Shown here: one piece after another, positions 24,065-31,733 of the stretch
Position numbering within the stretch: the stretch's first letter is position 1
How the letters are laid out: every line of letters begins with the position of its first letter
Source: Spirochaetales bacterium
GTDB taxonomy: Bacteria > Spirochaetota > Spirochaetia > DSM-2461
Assembly (NCBI GenBank): GCA_028532905.1
Contig: JAQQAM010000178.1
Coordinates: 1-49,315 of the forward strand
DNA length: 49,315 bases
Direction of reading: 5' to 3'
Translations under genes and position numbers: made by a program
Notes under the pieces: generated by a model
The model's input: the letters and a program-made list of their open reading frames with translations, nothing else
What the model was told of the DNA's origin: nothing
Database searches by the model: none

Positions 24065-25279
24065 CTAGAAATCCAGTCCCAGTCTGCCGGCCAGGGCGAT
24101 CAGGAACAGCCCCACATCACTGACAATGCCCACAGCCTGTCCTGTGCCTCTGTCTGCCAGTTTTGTCACCACAGCGGGGTTGATATCGATACACACAGTC
24201 TTGACCCAGGAGGGAGTCATATTGCCTGTACCGATGGAGTGAAGCATGGAACTGAGCATCAGAATCATATCCGTGTCCTTGATGATCTGTGCATACTGGG
24301 CCTGGGCTTCAATCATATCATTTACGGTTTCAGGCAGGGGTCCGTCATCCCGGATGGAACCGGCCAGACAATAGGGAATGTCCGACTTGACCACCTGATA
24401 CATGAGGCCGTCTTTCAGGTCTCCTGCCTCCACGGCAGCCTTGATGGAGCCGAATCCGTTTATCTTATTGATGGCTCTCATATGATGGTTGTGGCCCCCG
24501 TGGGTGGGTTTCCCGTTCTTCATATCCACCCCTAAAGAGGTGCCGTAGTAGTAGGTCTCCAGATCGTGTACGGCAACAGCATTTCCACCGAGGAATCCCT
24601 GGATATACCCTTCCCGGATGAGGGCGGACAGGGCGGGGGCGCCTCCGGTATGGATCACAACAGGTCCGCAGACCACAACTGTCTTGCCCCCTTTGGCTTT
24701 GATCTGCCGCAGTTCTTCGGCAATGGTATCCACGGCCACATCGTAGCTGCGCTCGGAGGAGACCTCGTTGGTCATAAAGGCAAAACCGTGATCCTTCTTT
24801 TCGGCAGCGGGGGGATAGACTCTCACAGAATCGCTGCCGCAGAGAACGGCATCTCCCTTTTTTATATCCCTTATCTTGGTACAGATGAAGCGGTTTCCCT
24901 TTTTGATGATGACCGCATCCATCCTCTGTTCTTCAACGGGGTTCCAGATATTGCCTGAGTAGACTTCTGTCCTGTGATTGGTGGAGGAATAGAATCCTTC
25001 AGGTGCATGGGAATCTCTGCTTGAGAGTTCAAAATGAGCGTTTACGGCTCCTTTTTCATAGGCTCCCAGAGGAATGAGCTTGGAGAGAACCAGTTCCAGA
25101 GACTCCGTATCTTCGGCAAATATTTTAATTTCCGCCCGGGAAGGTTCAAAGGCTTTTTTTCCGATATCGATTTTTTCAATTCTGTAGTCCAGCTCTTCCG
25201 AAGTAATGAGATTCAGGATCTCCGAGAGGAGACCGGAGTCCATAAGATGCCCTTCTGAGATGATTGTAATGTCTTTCAT
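24065..25279 (-). CDS. LOR/SDH-type protein (TIGR00300 family, ornithine cyclodeaminase-like)
   Basis: The 404-residue protein matches the archaeal and bacterial family annotated LOR/SDH bifunctional enzyme conserved region. Marks are the opening TIISEGHLMDSGLL, EVYSGNIWNPVEEQRMDAVI, VVVCGPVVIHTGGAPALSALI, GGNAVAVHDLE, THGGHNHHMRAIN and SMLHSIGTGNMTP. In methanogens a member has ornithine cyclodeaminase activity, and in cyanobacteria the same domain is fused behind an arginine dihydrolase; that N-terminal dihydrolase is absent here. A Rossmann-like NAD site is expected in the second half. It follows the DJ-1 gene with a 25-base gap, and AGGAAG precedes the ATG. Ornithine or lysine/saccharopine metabolism is inferred only. 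Confidence 0.78.
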   Translation of the reverse strand: MKDITIISEGHLMDSGLLSEILNLITSEELDYRIEKIDIGKKAFEPSRAEIKIFAEDTESLELVLSKLIPLGAYEKGAVNAHFELSSRDSHAPEGFYSSTNHRTEVYSGNIWNPVEEQRMDAVIIKKGNRFICTKIRDIKKGDAVLCGSDSVRVYPPAAEKKDHGFAFMTNEVSSERSYDVAVDTIAEELRQIKAKGGKTVVVCGPVVIHTGGAPALSALIREGYIQGFLGGNAVAVHDLETYYYGTSLGVDMKNGKPTHGGHNHHMRAINKINGFGSIKAAVEAGDLKDGLMYQVVKSDIPYCLAGSIRDDGPLPETVNDMIEAQAQYAQIIKDTDMILMLSSMLHSIGTGNMTPSWVKTVCIDINPAVVTKLADRGTGQAVGIVSDVGLFLIALAGRLGLDF

Positions 25280-25304
25280 AATTCTTCCTGTAAATTAATA
25301 TGTA

Positions 25305-25859
25305 TCAGTACCCTGACTGCAGGGTGGCTTTCATCACCTGGTTTGCCGCGTCTTCCCCGATGAGGGCCGCTATGACTTCTCTGGAGAACTCGGCCGCTCC
25401 CCCGACTCCGCATCCGGTTATGATATTGCCGTCTTTCACGACACGCTCTCCGCTGTAGTCTCCGTAGGGTCCCGCCTTGTCTTCAAAACCGGGATAACAG
25501 GTATACTGCTTATCTTTCAGTACTCCAGCGGTTCCCAGAACCAGGGAGGGTGCGGCGCAGATTGCGGCAATCAGTTTATCATGAGTATGAAAGTCTTTCA
25601 CCAGATTTATCACCCTTTCATCTGCGGCTATATGGGCAGAACCCGGCATGCCTCCGGGAATCAGCAGGGCGTCGGCGTCACGGGGGAACTCTTCGAGAGG
25701 CACGTCGGCTTCAAGATTGATGCCGTGTGAACCTTTGACCAGCAAATCTTTCAGGGCCACCGTCACCACATCAATTCCGGCACGTCTCATAAAATCGATA
25801 GGGGTTATGGCTTCCACTTCTTCCAGGCCGTCGGCCAGAATTACAGCGACTGTTTTCAT
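25305..25859 (-). CDS. DJ-1/PfpI family protein
   Basis: The 184-residue protein has the DJ-1 fold: opening KTVAVILADGLEEVEAITP with the conserved Glu16, LLIPGGMPGSAHI, and the nucleophile elbow AAICAAPSLV with Cys101, followed by GCGVGGAAEFSREVIAALIG. DJ-1/YajL members are linked to protection against oxidative or glyoxal stress, and the enzymatic role is debated. ATG 25859 was chosen because AGGAGA is six bases upstream; an upstream in-frame start would add 11 basic residues. It heads a two-gene unit with the LOR/SDH gene. Confidence 0.9.
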   Translation of the reverse strand: MKTVAVILADGLEEVEAITPIDFMRRAGIDVVTVALKDLLVKGSHGINLEADVPLEEFPRDADALLIPGGMPGSAHIAADERVINLVKDFHTHDKLIAAICAAPSLVLGTAGVLKDKQYTCYPGFEDKAGPYGDYSGERVVKDGNIITGCGVGGAAEFSREVIAALIGEDAANQVMKATLQSGY

Positions 25860-25919
25860 TATTATTCTCCTAAAACTATGAGTCCTCTTCATACTATGAT
25901 ATTAAAATTGGGATTAGTC

Positions 25920-25951
25920 AAAAAAAAAGGGAAGCCCCCATTCGGACTCCC
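25920..25951 (-). terminator. Terminator downstream of the acyl-CoA synthetase gene
   Basis: On the minus strand a GC-rich hairpin (bases 25951-25929, GGGA pairing with TCCC plus inner CC/GG) is followed by eight or nine T. The stem has mismatches, so strength is moderate. It stands between the acyl-CoA synthetase end and the DJ-1 promoter. Confidence 0.5.
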
Positions 25952-26009
25952 CCCATTTATTGGCTCAATCGCACAGCCAAGGCAGTTCAGTTTTAGCTGT
26001 GAAACCTCG

Positions 26010-26062
26010 GAGGCTCAGCCTCAGTGTCTCAGCCTCAGCAACTCAGCCTTAACGGCTCAGCA
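26010..26062. repeat. Short CTCAGC-type repeat tract
   Basis: CTCAGC or CTCAG recurs about six times (for example GGCTCAGCCTCAG, TCTCAGCCTCAG, ACTCAGCC, GGCTCAGC) in roughly 50 bases. It overlaps the last codons of the acyl-CoA synthetase gene, ending in a LLSR tail. It is too short and irregular for CRISPR. It looks like simple-sequence expansion at a gene end. Confidence 0.5.
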
Positions 26063-27953
26063 GCTCTTCCATCTCTTTTTCATAGAGCTCATAAATCTTT
26101 GGTCTGAGAAGCTCCATCTTGGCAGACAGTTCCCGTCCGACCTCAAAGTGGTTGTGGAGAATGGAGAACTGATAGATTCTCTCAAAACTGGAAAAACCGT
26201 TGGCCGGGCAAACCAGGTCGGCAATCTCTTTGTTAATCAGTTCCTTCAGCTCGGGTGTTTCACCTATAAGGGTTCTGTTTTCATACATGACATTGTTCTT
26301 TTTGGCATACTCTTCCAGAGCATCAAAATCGGGAACAATCAGAGCGGAAAGGTATTTCTTATCCTGACCGATTACAACGGCATTTTCGATGTAGGGGGAT
26401 TCCTTGATCTTGGATTCAAGGGGAACAGGTTCCACATTTTCTCCGCCCAGGAGGACGATGGTGTCCTTGGCTCTTCCCACTAGGGAGATCTCATTGTTGC
26501 GGGAAATCACTGCGATATCTCCTGTATTGAGCCATCCGTCTTTGGACAGAACTGAGTCTGTCAGTTCCTGATTGTTGTAGTACCCTTCCATCACCTGGGG
26601 ACCTTTCACATAAAGAACCCCGCGTTCACCGGGTTTCACTTCCTTTCCGTCCGCATCCAGAGCCTTGATCTGTGTACCTATAAAGGCGGGACCGACTGTG
26701 TTTACCACAGGATGGGCTTCTTCCCGGACAGAGATAACGGGTCCTGACTCAGTCAGACCGTATCCTTCCAGAATTTTAACTCCGATGGCTCCGAAGAAAT
26801 TGTCCACATCCCTCTGCAGGGCGCCTCCTCCGGAGATTCCGGCTCTCAATCGGGGGAACATTTTACCCACAACTTTGGAGAAGAGAATTTTGTCTCCTGC
26901 AGCCCTCAGGGGTGCAGTATGCAAGCGGCCCAGAGCGGCTCCCAGTTTCTTCATTCCATTGGACTGGCCGCTGTAGTCGGGATAGCGGTCCTGCAGAACA
27001 CAGCGGTAATGTTCGTCGGCTATGGACTTTTTCAGGAAGAAGCGGAACATTTTCTCCACCTTCTCTCCCTTGGCTTTAATATTGCGGTTGATACCGGCAT
27101 ACAGGGCTTCCCAGAGCCGGGGAACCGCTGTCATCAGGGTGGGTTCGATTTCCTGAAGATCCATCAGAAGGGTTTTACCCACGGGTTTGGAGTAAGCCAG
27201 ACAGGCACCGTTCAGACAGGAAACATACTGGATAATCCGTTCAAAGGAGTGCCAGACGGGCAGAATGGTGAGCCATGTATCTTTTTCGGAAACAGGAATG
27301 TACTCCAGCATGGCTGTGGCCTGATAGATATAACTTCTGTTGCTGAGCATAACCCCTTTGGGAACACCGGTGGTTCCGGATGTAAAGATGATTGTGGCGA
27401 TATCATTCTCTTCTCCCAGGGCGATCTCTTTTTCGATCATCCCGGGATCTGAGGCCAGAAGGTCCTCACCCTTTTTCATAAGGTCAGAGAAGTTGATGAT
27501 GTCGTACTTTTTGGCTTTGGCGGCTGTTTCGGCCTCTGCCTCTTCCATCATGATGATCTGTTTCAGGGCTGGCAGTTCATCCTGAACTTCCAGAACCTTT
27601 TCCAGCTGCTGCGAGTTTTCCAGGACTGTGGTTTCACAGGAAGGGATGCTGATGATATGGGCCAGTATCTTGGATGTGATATCACAGCCCCGGGGGGCGT
27701 CATTGGCGCCCAGAGCCAGGAGACCCAGGTCACAAAGGAGCCATTCCTTCCTGTTATCTGCAATAATACCTACAGTATCTCCTCTTTTAATTCCAAGAGA
27801 CTGGAATCCGGCGGCACAGTGCTGCACTTCTTTATAAAGCTGGGCATAGGAAGTGGGCTGGTAAACGCCCTCACTGTCTTTACTCTTCTGAGCTGTGGCT
27901 TCGGGAAATTGCTGCACTATTTTCTGCAGCTGTTTCATAATTGTCGGTTCCAT
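26049..27953 (-). CDS. AMP-dependent long-chain acyl-CoA synthetase
   Basis: The 634-residue enzyme shows the adenylate-forming family motifs: TIIFTSGTTGVPKGVMLS (ATP loop, residues about 188-205), GISGGGALQRDVDNFFGAIGVKILEGYGLTESGPV (motif A4/A5), DGWLNTGDIAVISRNNEISLVGRAKD (A7/A8), and EPVPLESKIKESPYI. It activates a fatty acid with ATP and CoA. The length and the VGRAKDTIVL(L)GGENV form match FadD15/FAA-type ligases common in spirochaetes and bacteroidetes. GGAGG precedes the ATG. It probably serves fatty-acid uptake or phospholipid recycling. Confidence 0.9.
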   Translation of the reverse strand: MEPTIMKQLQKIVQQFPEATAQKSKDSEGVYQPTSYAQLYKEVQHCAAGFQSLGIKRGDTVGIIADNRKEWLLCDLGLLALGANDAPRGCDITSKILAHIISIPSCETTVLENSQQLEKVLEVQDELPALKQIIMMEEAEAETAAKAKKYDIINFSDLMKKGEDLLASDPGMIEKEIALGEENDIATIIFTSGTTGVPKGVMLSNRSYIYQATAMLEYIPVSEKDTWLTILPVWHSFERIIQYVSCLNGACLAYSKPVGKTLLMDLQEIEPTLMTAVPRLWEALYAGINRNIKAKGEKVEKMFRFFLKKSIADEHYRCVLQDRYPDYSGQSNGMKKLGAALGRLHTAPLRAAGDKILFSKVVGKMFPRLRAGISGGGALQRDVDNFFGAIGVKILEGYGLTESGPVISVREEAHPVVNTVGPAFIGTQIKALDADGKEVKPGERGVLYVKGPQVMEGYYNNQELTDSVLSKDGWLNTGDIAVISRNNEISLVGRAKDTIVLLGGENVEPVPLESKIKESPYIENAVVIGQDKKYLSALIVPDFDALEEYAKKNNVMYENRTLIGETPELKELINKEIADLVCPANGFSSFERIYQFSILHNHFEVGRELSAKMELLRPKIYELYEKEMEELLSR

Positions 27954-28051
27954 CGATTAGACTCCTCCGGATGCGTGTTAACGGCCGTGTTTCCGGCAGA
28001 ACGGGAACGTCCCCTGCCCTTTAAACCGTTTTTAAGACCATTTTTTTTACT

Positions 28052-28080
28052 AGTATATATACACTATGTGGTTATGGTAA
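28052..28080 (-). promoter_or_regulatory. Candidate promoter of the acyl-CoA synthetase gene with an imperfect palindrome
   Basis: On the minus strand TTACCA (28080-28075), 17 bases and TATACT (28057-28052) are spaced correctly. The -10 region lies in AGTATATATACACT, which is nearly palindromic and could be a regulator site. A closely similar motif recurs at 28604-28620. Confidence 0.48.
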
Positions 28081-28119
28081 GAATATTACAGCCCTTCGCT
28101 TCGGTCAATCCATTCAATG

Positions 28120-28148
28120 TTGATTGAAATTCCCTGTTTCTGTATTCT
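28120..28148 (+). promoter_or_regulatory. Candidate promoter giving a leaderless GNAT mRNA
   Basis: TTGATT (28120-28125), a 17-base spacer and TATTCT (28143-28148) precede the ATG at 28156 by seven bases. No ribosome site is present between, so transcription would start at or next to the codon. Confidence 0.5.
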
Positions 28149-28155
28149 TTTGTGT

Positions 28156-28608
28156 ATGAGTAAGATAGACGTACGCCTGGCAGACTGGAACTCTGATTCA
28201 CAGGATATCATTCACGTAAGAAAGGAAGTCTTTGTTAAAGAACAGAATGTCCCCCCTGAACTGGAGCAGGACGGCAGAGACCCGGAGCTGATCCATGTTC
28301 TGGCCCGCAGCGGCTCGGAGGCAACAGGAACGGCCCGGATGACCCGGGACGGGCATATCGGCCGGGTGGCGGTTCTGAAGGCCATGAGAGGAAAGGGTGT
28401 GGGTGTTCTGATGATGAAAGCATTGGAAGAAGAGGCACGGGAGCTGAAGATTCCCGAAGTTCACCTGAATGCCCAACTCAGCGCCAAAGGTTTTTACACC
28501 GCTTTAGGGTATAAGGAAGAGGGTGAAATCTTTGAAGAAGCCGGCATTTCTCATGTGCATATGAGAAAAAAAGTGAGCATTTCCCCTGAGAATATTGATT
28601 CTAAGTGA
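28156..28608 (+). CDS. GNAT-family acetyltransferase
   Basis: The 150-residue protein has the YjcF-like opening IIHVRKEVFVKEQNVPPELEQDGRDP, then GTARMTRDGHIGRVAVLKAMRGKGVGVLMMKALEEEA, whose RGKGVG is the acetyl-CoA pyrophosphate loop (motif A). The final KGFYTALGYKEEGEIFEEAGISHVHMRKK is the usual C-terminal block. The substrate is unknown. I use ATG 28156 rather than 28117 because the family begins near DVRLADW and the earlier codon lies upstream of the predicted promoter -35 box. No Shine-Dalgarno is visible. Confidence 0.85.
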   Translation: MSKIDVRLADWNSDSQDIIHVRKEVFVKEQNVPPELEQDGRDPELIHVLARSGSEATGTARMTRDGHIGRVAVLKAMRGKGVGVLMMKALEEEARELKIPEVHLNAQLSAKGFYTALGYKEEGEIFEEAGISHVHMRKKVSISPENIDSK

Positions 28609-28623
28609 TATATACGCTATTTT
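28595..28623 (+). promoter_or_regulatory. Candidate promoter of the ferredoxin gene
   Basis: TTGATT (28595-28600) and TATTTT (28618-28623) are 17 bases apart, overlapping the end of the acetyltransferase gene. The spacer contains AGTGATATATACGC, similar to the element at the acyl-CoA synthetase promoter. Confidence 0.45.
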
Positions 28624-28656
28624 GGTAATTAATCAAAACTGTTATGGAGGATTCCC

Positions 28657-28830
28657 ATGGCCTATGTAATTACAGCTGAAGACTGTGTAAACTGTGCTGC
28701 CTGTGAAGGCGAATGTCCCGTAGACGCAATCAGCGAAAAAGATGATGCAAGAGTCATCGATGCTGATCTGTGTACCAGCTGCGGCGCCTGTGCGGATGTA
28801 TGTCCCACTGAGTGTATCGCTGAAGCATAA
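28657..28830 (+). CDS. Two-[4Fe-4S] bacterial-type ferredoxin
   Basis: This is a 57-residue protein with two clusters of the clostridial type: CVNCAACEGECP (Cys10, 13, 16, 20) and CTSCGACADVCP (Cys39, 42, 45, 49), plus an extra Cys53. Each C-x2-C-x2-C-x3-CP set, with one Cys exchanged between the halves, ligates a cubane cluster. It serves as a low-potential electron carrier in anaerobic metabolism. GGAGG precedes the ATG, and a strong terminator follows, so it is a monocistronic, probably highly expressed gene. Confidence 0.92.
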   Translation: MAYVITAEDCVNCAACEGECPVDAISEKDDARVIDADLCTSCGACADVCPTECIAEA

Positions 28831-28846
28831 GTTTTTGCTTTAATAA

Positions 28847-28876
28847 AAAAGCCGTCTCACCGGACGGCTTTTTTTT
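28847..28876. terminator. Strong intrinsic terminator after the ferredoxin gene
   Basis: GCCGTC (28851-28856) pairs with GACGGC (28863-28868), extended by an A/T tract on both sides (AAAAAA before, eight T after). It fits a bidirectional Rho-independent terminator. Confidence 0.85.
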
Positions 28877-28909
28877 ATTAATCCCCTGTAGAATAACGGG
28901 AGCCCTTAT

Positions 28910-29896
28910 TTGAATCCTTCCTTTAAAAAAATAAAAACAAGAGCCGCTCTTATGACCGGTATACGCCAGTTTTTCACAGAGCGCCATTTCCTGGAGGTGG
29001 AGACCCCCCTCCTCTCTCCCCACCTGATTCCCGAATCCTCCATTGAAAACTTTGCATCCTCCCTGATCAGTCCTTATAAAGGGAATACTCCTTTGTACCT
29101 GACCCCTTCTCCGGAAATCTGGATGAAGCAGCTGCTGGCGCAGGGATCGGGAGATCTGTTTCAGATCTGCAAGAGTTTCCGGAATAACGAGCAGTTCAGT
29201 CCGGTGCATAATCCGGAGTTCACCATGCTGGAGTGGTATAAAACCGGAATCAATGCGGAACAGAATATCAGGATCTGCGAGGAGCTGGTCTCCTCCCTGG
29301 TTCTGCCTGAAACTCCCCAAAGCTGCCGTCCCCCTTTTCGGGAAATGACCATGGAAGAAGCCTTCCGGGAGTTTGCCGGTTTCTCGCTGGAAGAGAATAT
29401 GGATAGCCCGTCCCTCTTCTGGCAGCTGGAAAAAGCGGGTATACCGGCAGAAAAAGAGGAGAGCTGGGAAGTTCTGTTCCACAAACTCTTTTTAACCCTG
29501 GTGGAGCCCGAGCTCCCCTCAGACCGTCCTCTTGTGCTGAAGGATTACCCTTCCCGCCTGGCAACCCTGGCTGCCGATAAAGCCGGTACCCCCTGGTCTG
29601 ACCGCTGGGAACTGTATATGGACGGCACCGAAATAGCCAACTGCTACACGGAAGAAACTGATCTTGAGAAAATCAGAACCTATTATGACCAGGAGGGACG
29701 GGAAAAGGAGAAACAGGCCCTGGTTTCTGTAACAGCATCCTCCTCCTGGGTGGAGGGAATGAAGAATTTTCCCTCCTGTTCCGGTACAGCTGTGGGAGTG
29801 GATCGATTAATTGCTGCTCTGTTGGGAGATAAGAGTATTCAGGGGGTGATTTTATTTCCCCTTGATGCTATACTCCCGGAAGCAAAAAACAGCTGA
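28910..29896 (+). CDS. epmA: EpmA: EF-P lysine (beta-lysine) ligase, lysyl-tRNA synthetase-like
   Basis: The 328-residue protein corresponds to the catalytic domain of class II lysyl-tRNA synthetase without an anticodon-binding domain. Class II motifs are visible: motif 1 (FFTERHFLEVETPLLSPHLIPE), motif 2 (LFQICKSFRNNEQFSPVHNPEFTMLEWY) and motif 3 (GTAVGVDRLIAALLGD). The family (EpmA/PoxA/GenX) attaches lysine or beta-lysine to EF-P, and the EF-P gene follows 49 bases downstream, which supports the call. The start is TTG 28910 with GGGAG upstream. EpmB, the 2,3-aminomutase, is not in the window, so the amino acid used cannot be told. Confidence 0.9.
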   Translation: MNPSFKKIKTRAALMTGIRQFFTERHFLEVETPLLSPHLIPESSIENFASSLISPYKGNTPLYLTPSPEIWMKQLLAQGSGDLFQICKSFRNNEQFSPVHNPEFTMLEWYKTGINAEQNIRICEELVSSLVLPETPQSCRPPFREMTMEEAFREFAGFSLEENMDSPSLFWQLEKAGIPAEKEESWEVLFHKLFLTLVEPELPSDRPLVLKDYPSRLATLAADKAGTPWSDRWELYMDGTEIANCYTEETDLEKIRTYYDQEGREKEKQALVSVTASSSWVEGMKNFPSCSGTAVGVDRLIAALLGDKSIQGVILFPLDAILPEAKNS

Positions 29897-29908
29897 ACCG
29901 GGTTTCGG

Positions 29909-29922
29909 GTTCATGCATGAAC
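29909..29922. promoter_or_regulatory. Perfect 14-bp palindrome before efp
   Basis: GTTCATGCATGAAC (29909-29922) is perfectly palindromic. It lies just upstream of a TATAGT box (29923-29928) and 24 bases before the EF-P start. It may be an operator on an internal efp promoter. The -35 position does not match consensus. Confidence 0.45.
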
Positions 29923-29945
29923 TATAGTATTAAAGGATAATTAAA

Positions 29946-30515
29946 ATGGGACAGATTAAAGCAGGCTCTATTGCCAAAGGTACTTTTCTTCTGGAAAAGG
30001 ACATTCCCTATATCGTAGTGGAAAGAGAATTCGTCAGCCCCGGTAAAGGATCTGCCTTTGCCAGACTGAAACTTAAAAACCTCAGAACCGGTGCGGTTCT
30101 CAAGGTGACACACAAGACACAGGATATTGTGGAAGAAATTGATGTAGAGGATGTAAACTCCCAGTTTCTCTATGCCGACGGCGAAAGCTACCACTTTATG
30201 AATGCAGATACCTACGATCAGTATGAGATTCCCATGGTTTCCATGGAGGATATGCAGTACTTCCTGAGAGAGGGAGAAAGCTACAAGGTTGTCCGCTGGG
30301 GTGATGAATCTCTGGATATAAAACTCCCCCCTAAAATGGACCTGATTGTTACGGAAGCCGAAGAGGCTGTAAAAGGCGACACCGTTCAGGGAGCCACCAA
30401 ATACGTAAAGGTTGAAACCGGTCTCACCGTAAAAGTGCCTATTTTTATCAAAGAAGGCGAAAAGATCAGAATCAACGTGGAAACAAAAGAATACCAGGAA
30501 AGAGTTAACAGTTGA
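29946..30515 (+). CDS. efp: Elongation factor P
   Basis: The 189-residue protein has the three-domain EF-P form. Domain I carries the modification loop SPGKGSAFARLKL with Lys34 in the PGKG position used by EpmA-type enzymes. Domain II has DTYDQYEIPMVSMEDMQYFL, and domain III has KGDTVQGATKYVKVETGLTVKVPIFIKEGEKIRINVETKEYQERV. EF-P rescues ribosomes stalled on polyproline. AAGGA precedes the ATG. Position after epmA fits a shared modification pathway. Confidence 0.96.
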   Translation: MGQIKAGSIAKGTFLLEKDIPYIVVEREFVSPGKGSAFARLKLKNLRTGAVLKVTHKTQDIVEEIDVEDVNSQFLYADGESYHFMNADTYDQYEIPMVSMEDMQYFLREGESYKVVRWGDESLDIKLPPKMDLIVTEAEEAVKGDTVQGATKYVKVETGLTVKVPIFIKEGEKIRINVETKEYQERVNS

Positions 30516-30521
30516 TTTCCC

Positions 30522-31730
30522 ATGAAATATAAGGCCGATCCCAGACTTAAAAAACTTGTCAATAAACAGGTAGGATTTCAGTTTCACGGAGAGAAGCTCA
30601 AATTTGATCTCTCCATGGGGCTGTTCAGCAGCTTTGATGTGGATGCCGGCTCCCGGCTTTTACTGAAAACACTGGCGAAGGAAGCTCCCCTGCAGGAGTA
30701 TTCAGACGCTCTGGATACGGGCTGCGGCACAGGAGTTCTGGGATTAAGCCTGAAAAAGAAATACCCTGGCCTGCATATGAAATTTCAGGACAGGGATGCC
30801 CTGGCTGTTCACTTTACCGCCCATAATGCCGGTCTCAACGGCATATCCCTTGATCAGGCCGACCTGGAAACAGGGCTTCTTCTGGATAACACGGAAAAAG
30901 AGTCCCTTGATTTGATTCTCTGTAATATTCCGGCAAAAGCCGGTGACCATGTGATCCGGGATTTTATCTTTAAAGCCTCCCGTACCGTCAAAGCCGAAGG
31001 CCGTGTGGCGGTAGTTATTGTGGATACCCTCAAGGATGTGGTGGCTCAGGCCATCTCAGACTGCGGTGCCCGGGTGCTCCACACGGAAGCCACCAAGATG
31101 CACAGCGTTTACCATTTCTCTCAAGGAACAAAAGACAAGGATCTTGATTTTAACAGATATATCCGCCACACAGGCAGTTTCAAGCTGGTGGAGGATACAT
31201 ATGAGCTTTCTACGGTCTATAATCTGCCGGACTTTGATCAGCTCAGTTTCTGGCTTCATGTTTCAGGAGAGCTTTTATGCCACAGCTCATTTTCCGGCCG
31301 GGCTCTGTTCTGGAACCCCGGACAGGGACATCTGCCTGTATGGCTGAACAGCAGAAACAATAATCACTTCAAATCCATAGAACTGGCTTCAAGAGATTCT
31401 CTGCAGACCAAAATTACAGCCCACAACCTCGCCGGCAGTTTCAAGGGTGAGGTAAAGGCCGCAACCCTGCCTGATGAATCCTGGCTGATTGAGACATACG
31501 GGAAAGACGGGTTTGACTGTATTTTTCTCAACCTCAACCCCATTCCCAAAGTAAAATGGCATGAAGATCTGGCCCGGACAGCTCTGGAGCTCACAAGAAA
31601 GGGCAAGTTCTGCTTTATAATGGGACGGAGCTCTGATATGTCACAGCTGGACAGGCATCTGCAGGGATTCAAAACCCTTCAGGATGACAGATTCAAAGGG
31701 AACAGAGGAATTCTTCTCAGAAAAAACTGA
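30522..31730 (+). CDS. Class I SAM-dependent methyltransferase (RlmG/RsmC-like) with a long C-terminal domain
   Basis: The 402-residue protein has motif I DTGCGTGVLGLSL (residues 65-77) and motif IV LCNIPAKAG (133-141), where rRNA N-methyltransferases of the RsmC/RlmG type carry NPPY/F. The C-terminal 200 residues resemble no domain I know and may bind substrate or be a degenerate methyltransferase. It starts six bases after the EF-P stop codon and may be co-transcribed with it, so a role in translation (rRNA or EF-P related) is an inference. No good ribosome site precedes the ATG. The gene ends three bases before the convergent MscS gene. Confidence 0.7.
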   Translation: MKYKADPRLKKLVNKQVGFQFHGEKLKFDLSMGLFSSFDVDAGSRLLLKTLAKEAPLQEYSDALDTGCGTGVLGLSLKKKYPGLHMKFQDRDALAVHFTAHNAGLNGISLDQADLETGLLLDNTEKESLDLILCNIPAKAGDHVIRDFIFKASRTVKAEGRVAVVIVDTLKDVVAQAISDCGARVLHTEATKMHSVYHFSQGTKDKDLDFNRYIRHTGSFKLVEDTYELSTVYNLPDFDQLSFWLHVSGELLCHSSFSGRALFWNPGQGHLPVWLNSRNNNHFKSIELASRDSLQTKITAHNLAGSFKGEVKAATLPDESWLIETYGKDGFDCIFLNLNPIPKVKWHEDLARTALELTRKGKFCFIMGRSSDMSQLDRHLQGFKTLQDDRFKGNRGILLRKN

Positions 31731-31733
31731 GGT

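Noticed and set aside
26010-26062. Possible CRISPR-like repeat
   Set aside because: Repeat units of 5-6 bases without regular spacers or nearby cas genes; simple-sequence repetition is enough.
28754-29482. Minus-strand reading frame of 242 codons
   Set aside because: It runs antisense to the ferredoxin and epmA genes, both strongly supported by motifs.
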